Notes under the pieces: generated by a model
Told to the model about the DNA's origin: nothing
Databases searched by the model: none
What the model saw: only the letters and a program-made list of their open reading frames with translations
In this document: one piece after another, positions 5,080-8,268 of the stretch
How the letters are laid out: every line of letters begins with the position of its first letter
Numbering within the stretch: position 1 is the stretch's first letter
NCBI GenBank assembly: GCA_039029935.1
Contig: JBCCFC010000600.1
Coordinates: 1-8,268, forward strand
Origin: G039029935 sp039029935
GTDB taxonomy: Bacteria; Chloroflexota; Anaerolineae; Caldilineales; Caldilineaceae
Reading direction: 5' to 3'
Length of the DNA stretch: 8,268 nucleotides
Position numbers and translations under genes: made by a program

Positions 5080-7185
5080 TCAAGGGTTCGCCGTGTATTC
5101 TATATTGCCCAAAAACACACCATCGCCTGACGCTGGCAATTGTGTGCCATCGGCTTTATACAGCCCAACTTCAAGTCCATATACACCGTACTCAAGCTCG
5201 GCTGGCAGATGAATCTCATATTCATCCAATACGCGCCAGTTGGCCTGCCAGTGTGTTGTGGGTAGGCTGCCAGCACCGGGTGGACTATCATGCCCCGCAA
5301 CCACCTCTTGGCCGCCGTCATCTTCAACCTGCCGGATGAGGTGTGTGTAGACCGTCCAATCCGCTTGCGGTTGGGTAGTGGTTGACCAATGTAGCTGAAC
5401 ATAAAACACGGTTTTTGATTCAAAATTGACCTGTTGGACATCAAATCCCATCAAGTTGATGCCATCGCCCAACGCCACCACGTGCGGGGTGCTTGGCTGG
5501 CGTTGTAGTGTTTGTTCTGCCTCACGCCTGTAGATACGTGCATAGAGATTGCCATCGTCATCCAACAATTCATGAGCAATGTCAGCCTCTGGGAAAACCT
5601 CTGGCAGGAGCAAGCGTGTGCGAAAATCTTCATGTTCAACGCTGATGTAATATTCTGAACCCTGTGCTGGTTGCATGTTGACAGGGAAGATGTGTCGCCC
5701 ATCAAAGGAGGTTGGACCGGGATGTGTTCCCTGTGTACGATAGGCAAATTCGAGCGTGGGGTGGTCAGCTTGGCGTGGTGTCAAGTAGATAGGCTGGTTG
5801 CTGGGTTGGGCCGCAATCCACTGGCCGATGTCCCATAAGCCGACATCAAAGGCATAGTAGAGGGCGGGTTGGTTGGCCCAACGGGTGAAGTAGTTTTGTG
5901 CGGATGTGATGCCCCCCAGTGTTAACAGTGCAAGACACAGCACCACACCGACAATGCCCGTGTGTTGATGACCCATCACAAATCCTGTGTCACCCAATTC
6001 CTGCCGAATGGTTCGAGATTGCCAATGCCACACCGCATTCAAGCCCAATCCACAGAGCAGTGCGGTTGGTGCAGCCGCCCCCAATACGCGATGAAAGTGT
6101 GGTGCGTACTCGCTGATGAGGTTGGGTGACAACAATCCCAGCAATCCAATCACTAGAATGGCATAGGCAGGGCGTCGGATGCGCCAGAGCGACAATAGTA
6201 GTCCGAGATAGAAGGGGATGGCAAACCAAATGTTGAGTGCAGGTGCGCCGGGCAAATTGCGACGTGGGTCGATGTCACCGGGCACATCAATCAGCCCGCT
6301 AGGACCAAACATGGTCGCCATTTTCCACACATTATTGAGGATGGTGGCGTCGGCAGGACTGACAGTTTCACCGATAATGTTGAGTTGATTGAGTCGCAAA
6401 AAGAGTAGTGATGGTTGTTGCCAGAAGGTCCAGCCCAGCGGGATAAAGAGCAGCACGGCAAAAATGGCTGTGATGGCGACATTGATAATGCGTTTGGCCG
6501 TGAATCCATAATAGAACAACAGGTGCAGCCCCACTGGAATCATCAGGAGGGGGATGACCCAGGCGCCTCGGTAGGTGTACATCCCCGTTGCCAGCAGGAT
6601 GCCTGCACCAATAAAACTCAGTCTATTGTCAGTGCGAAATCCGTGTAAAAATAGCCAGTGGACTGCGGCCCAGACCAACGGTACGAAGATTGGCTCGATC
6701 CCCATGCGACTAAAATGCACATGCCAGCGCATCATTGCCAACACCGCCGCCGCCAAGATTGGTAATAGGATAGAAAAATGTGGATCGAGGAAGTCGGGTA
6801 GCAAGGGTTCTTCTCCACGTGGTCGTGCCACCCAGCGGAGTTCCCATGCCAGTGCATAGACAGCGATGATGCCCAAAACGCCCAAAAAGGCCGCTGTTAC
6901 CCGCATGGCTACGGGTCCCACTTGCAGTCCAAAGGGATTGCCCAGAAATTCAATTAGCGCAAAGGTCATGGCGTTGGCATAGGCGTTGAGCGGTGGGACA
7001 CCAAAGTTACCGGTCAGATAAATGGGGCGATAGCTGCTATCCGTGAGAATACGCCACGCCTCAAGCCCTTCAAAGGACTCATCAAAGTGGAATCCAGGTG
7101 GGATGCTATCAATTTGCCATAGACGGAAGATGATTGCAAGGAGGATGACGACAAAAAAAGCAAGCCGAATGATGAGTTTGGGCAT
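5080..7185 (-). CDS. GT-C membrane glycosyltransferase (GT39/ArnT-like) with C-terminal beta domain
   Basis: A polytopic membrane protein of 701 residues, expected to move a sugar from a polyprenyl-phosphate donor to an acceptor on the outer side of the cytoplasmic membrane. Transmembrane segment 1 fills residues 4-21. It is followed by the first outer loop with PPGFHFDESF, whose Asp-Glu (35-36) matches the catalytic acidic pair of GT39/ArnT-type enzymes. About ten hydrophobic segments follow up to about residue 425. The rest is soluble. A beta-rich domain from about 565 to the end carries ADWTVYTHL (608-616), SPPGAGSLPTTHW (634-646) and YGVYGLEVGLY (666-676), a pattern I associate with membrane glycosyltransferases of Chloroflexota. 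Start choice: the ATG at 7185 opens directly on the first membrane segment, 8 bp after the dioxygenase stop. An in-frame GTG at 7212 would add nine residues and overlap that gene by 19 bp. Neither start has a strong ribosome site. The acceptor (protein, lipid or polymer) is unknown. Confidence 0.87.
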   Translation of the reverse strand: MPKLIIRLAFFVVILLAIIFRLWQIDSIPPGFHFDESFEGLEAWRILTDSSYRPIYLTGNFGVPPLNAYANAMTFALIEFLGNPFGLQVGPVAMRVTAAFLGVLGIIAVYALAWELRWVARPRGEEPLLPDFLDPHFSILLPILAAAVLAMMRWHVHFSRMGIEPIFVPLVWAAVHWLFLHGFRTDNRLSFIGAGILLATGMYTYRGAWVIPLLMIPVGLHLLFYYGFTAKRIINVAITAIFAVLLFIPLGWTFWQQPSLLFLRLNQLNIIGETVSPADATILNNVWKMATMFGPSGLIDVPGDIDPRRNLPGAPALNIWFAIPFYLGLLLSLWRIRRPAYAILVIGLLGLLSPNLISEYAPHFHRVLGAAAPTALLCGLGLNAVWHWQSRTIRQELGDTGFVMGHQHTGIVGVVLCLALLTLGGITSAQNYFTRWANQPALYYAFDVGLWDIGQWIAAQPSNQPIYLTPRQADHPTLEFAYRTQGTHPGPTSFDGRHIFPVNMQPAQGSEYYISVEHEDFRTRLLLPEVFPEADIAHELLDDDGNLYARIYRREAEQTLQRQPSTPHVVALGDGINLMGFDVQQVNFESKTVFYVQLHWSTTTQPQADWTVYTHLIRQVEDDGGQEVVAGHDSPPGAGSLPTTHWQANWRVLDEYEIHLPAELEYGVYGLEVGLYKADGTQLPASGDGVFLGNIEYTANP

Positions 7186-7193
7186 GGACGCGA

Positions 7194-8069
7194 CTAATTC
7201 TCCAGCGGCCACATCTGCGGCCAGTAGGGTCCCGCAAAGGGTTGCCCTTCATAAGCATTCGGGCCTAAAAAGACCAAATTAGGGTGGTATTGTTCGCAGG
7301 GTCGATAAGTCGTGTCACCGGGCATCATATGGGAGATGACGCACATACGTGGCGCCCACGTCAAATTGGGACCAGAGCCGTGTAGCGTCAACGCTTGGTG
7401 AAAGCTGACCTGCCCTGCCTTGAGAATGCACGGTTCATCGATCCACTCACCGCTGATTTCCTGATTGGCAAAACGTTCATAGAGGCCATCCAAATCCTTA
7501 TGTCCGAAGGTGGCACTGTCTTCTAGCAGCCCCCATTTATGCGAGCCAATAATGGTGCGCATCCCCCCGTTGGTCAAGTCCGTGTCTTGCAGTGCCACCC
7601 ATGCCGTACACATGTTGCTGGTGCTGGACGACTGCCAATGCCCATAATCCTGATGCCAGCCAATATTGCCGCTCATCTCGACACCACCGTCTGGTCCCAC
7701 ACCGGGTTTATAGACCGCTTGGTCATGCCAGAGCCGTACTGTGTCTACATGCATAAAGCGTGCCCCAATCGCCCCCAACAGCGGACTGGTTGTCACTTGG
7801 CGAATCTCGTTGTTGACCCAAAAGGCGTTACACTGCTGGCGCACCGTAGGCGAACCCGGCTCCACCTTGCGTACGCCATACTGCGAAGGGATGGGGGCGT
7901 CCAATTCCTCTGCCCACAACCGCTCGTGCGCTTGGCGCAATCGCGCAATTTGGTCATCATCAAAGAGTTTGGGGCTGATCCAATAGCCCCGTTCCCAGTA
8001 TTCGTCAATCACAGCATTGGTGATGAGTTCGTCAATGTTCACATTGTTGATAGTTGTTGGTTTAGTCAT
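7194..8069 (-). CDS. phytanoyl-CoA dioxygenase (PhyH) family protein
   Basis: A soluble 291-residue Fe(II)/2-oxoglutarate-dependent oxygenase, close to the usual PhyH length, expected to hydroxylate a C-H bond with O2 and 2-oxoglutarate, giving succinate and CO2. The facial triad is visible: H139 and D141 in GWHQDYGHW, and H230 in LTLHGSGPN. R241 in WAPRM is the probable 2-oxoglutarate carboxylate ligand. GGMRTIIGSHKWG (168-180) is a typical PhyH strand-turn. The substrate is open: family members act on phytanoyl-CoA, ectoine, mitomycin-like or viomycin-like metabolites and many others, and no ectoine genes are near. It is the first gene of a two-gene unit with the glycosyltransferase, which suggests but does not prove joint work, for instance on a lipid or glycan. 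Start at 8069: the reading frame MTKPTTINNVNIDELI begins there. Only a weak GAG about 11 nt upstream could serve as a ribosome site. The start codon lies at the edge of a large inverted repeat. Confidence 0.91.
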   Translation of the reverse strand: MTKPTTINNVNIDELITNAVIDEYWERGYWISPKLFDDDQIARLRQAHERLWAEELDAPIPSQYGVRKVEPGSPTVRQQCNAFWVNNEIRQVTTSPLLGAIGARFMHVDTVRLWHDQAVYKPGVGPDGGVEMSGNIGWHQDYGHWQSSSTSNMCTAWVALQDTDLTNGGMRTIIGSHKWGLLEDSATFGHKDLDGLYERFANQEISGEWIDEPCILKAGQVSFHQALTLHGSGPNLTWAPRMCVISHMMPGDTTYRPCEQYHPNLVFLGPNAYEGQPFAGPYWPQMWPLEN

Positions 8070-8268
8070 AGTTATGGTTTCTCAATAAGCATATGTGTAT
8101 GCTCATCACTGCCAGTCTCACTATCCATGGCAGGTGAAGTCACCCATTGTTTGGGACTTTATACCTGAAAACAAAAATTTTATCCACAAAAATGGGGACA
8201 TACCAAACACGGATAGTGAGACTGGCAGTGATGAGCATACACATATGCTTATTGAGAAACCATAACTA
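8069..8268. repeat. perfect 58-bp inverted repeat with 84-bp centre
   Basis: Bases 8069-8126 are the exact reverse complement of 8211-8268, 58 of 58 positions. The repeat may be longer, because the right arm reaches the last base of the window. The left arm is the whole leader of the dioxygenase gene from the A of its ATG outward. The right arm is the same leader facing right. The 84-bp centre (8127-8210) is AT-rich, contains GGTGA-AG-TCACC, and has no similarity between its two halves beyond TGTTTGG (8148-8154) / CCAAACA (8203-8209). No coding region of substance is seen beyond 8069. The repeat may be a genuine duplication, an invertible segment or a sequencing/assembly fold-back. Confidence 0.95.
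8088..8103. promoter_or_regulatory. 16-bp operator-like dyad upstream of the dioxygenase
   Basis: AGCATA-TGTG-TATGCT has perfect 6-bp arms around a 4-bp centre and lies 19-34 bp upstream of the dioxygenase start codon. An identical dyad is present in the mirrored arm, at about 8234-8249. Size and spacing suit a dimeric helix-turn-helix repressor, but no regulator gene is in the window. Confidence 0.4.

Noticed and set aside
5063..5084. Stem CTTGA-TTTT / AAAA-C-TCAAG around the glycosyltransferase stop codon
   Set aside because: It has a bulge, is mostly A:T, and is not followed by a T run on the - strand, so it does not make a credible terminator.
7539..8168. 209-codon + strand open frame opposite the dioxygenase
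   Set aside because: It is antisense to a gene with an intact facial triad, shows no recognisable domain, and is a typical shadow frame.
8127..8210. Promoter for the dioxygenase in the 84-bp centre
   Set aside because: TATAAA (8163-8158 on the - strand) and TAAAAT look like -10 boxes, but no -35 box lies at the right spacing, so a promoter here is only a presumption.
8069..8268. Insertion sequence or miniature transposon with terminal inverted repeats
   Set aside because: The left arm is the leader of a gene up to its start codon, no target-site duplication can be seen because the right end is the window edge, and there is no transposase.

Overview
The window carries five complete protein genes. 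One small gene lies on the + strand at the left end and four lie on the - strand. The organism is a bacterium. The best guess is Chloroflexota, on three counts: base composition near the middle by eye, a GT39-type membrane glycosyltransferase with a C-terminal beta domain of a style I associate with that phylum, and a phytanoyl-CoA dioxygenase relative beside it. There is no rRNA or conserved marker gene, so this placement is tentative.

Layout. Bases 1-280 are an AT-rich leader with no gene. Bases 281-691 (+) encode a small VOC-fold protein. It converges, 25 bp apart, on a DapA/N-acetylneuraminate-lyase family aldolase (717-1640, -), which has its own good sigma-70 type promoter (1691-1719). 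A strong rho-independent terminator (1746-1784) separates that promoter from the end of a very large secreted multicopper oxidase (1853-4615, -). The oxidase has a complete set of copper ligands, a repeat-built N-terminal linker, and a large insertion splitting its first cupredoxin domain. Bases 4616-5079 are non-coding and rich in palindromes. They include a likely terminator (4834-4862, for - strand transcripts) and a long G:U-containing hairpin (4922-4963). The last two genes form an operon on the - strand: a PhyH-family Fe(II)/2-oxoglutarate dioxygenase (7194-8069), followed almost without a gap by a polytopic GT-C glycosyltransferase (5080-7185).

The right end (8069-8268) is a perfect 58-bp inverted repeat around an 84-bp centre. 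One arm is the leader of the dioxygenase gene. The other arm runs to the last base of the window, which is the mirror of the A of that gene's ATG. It could be an assembly or amplification fold-back, a divergent duplication, or an invertible regulatory segment. The sequence alone does not decide.

The genes do not form one obvious pathway. The oxidase and the glycosyltransferase act outside or at the membrane; the aldolase, the VOC protein and the dioxygenase look cytoplasmic. I found no CRISPR array, tRNA, rRNA, transposase or integrase.
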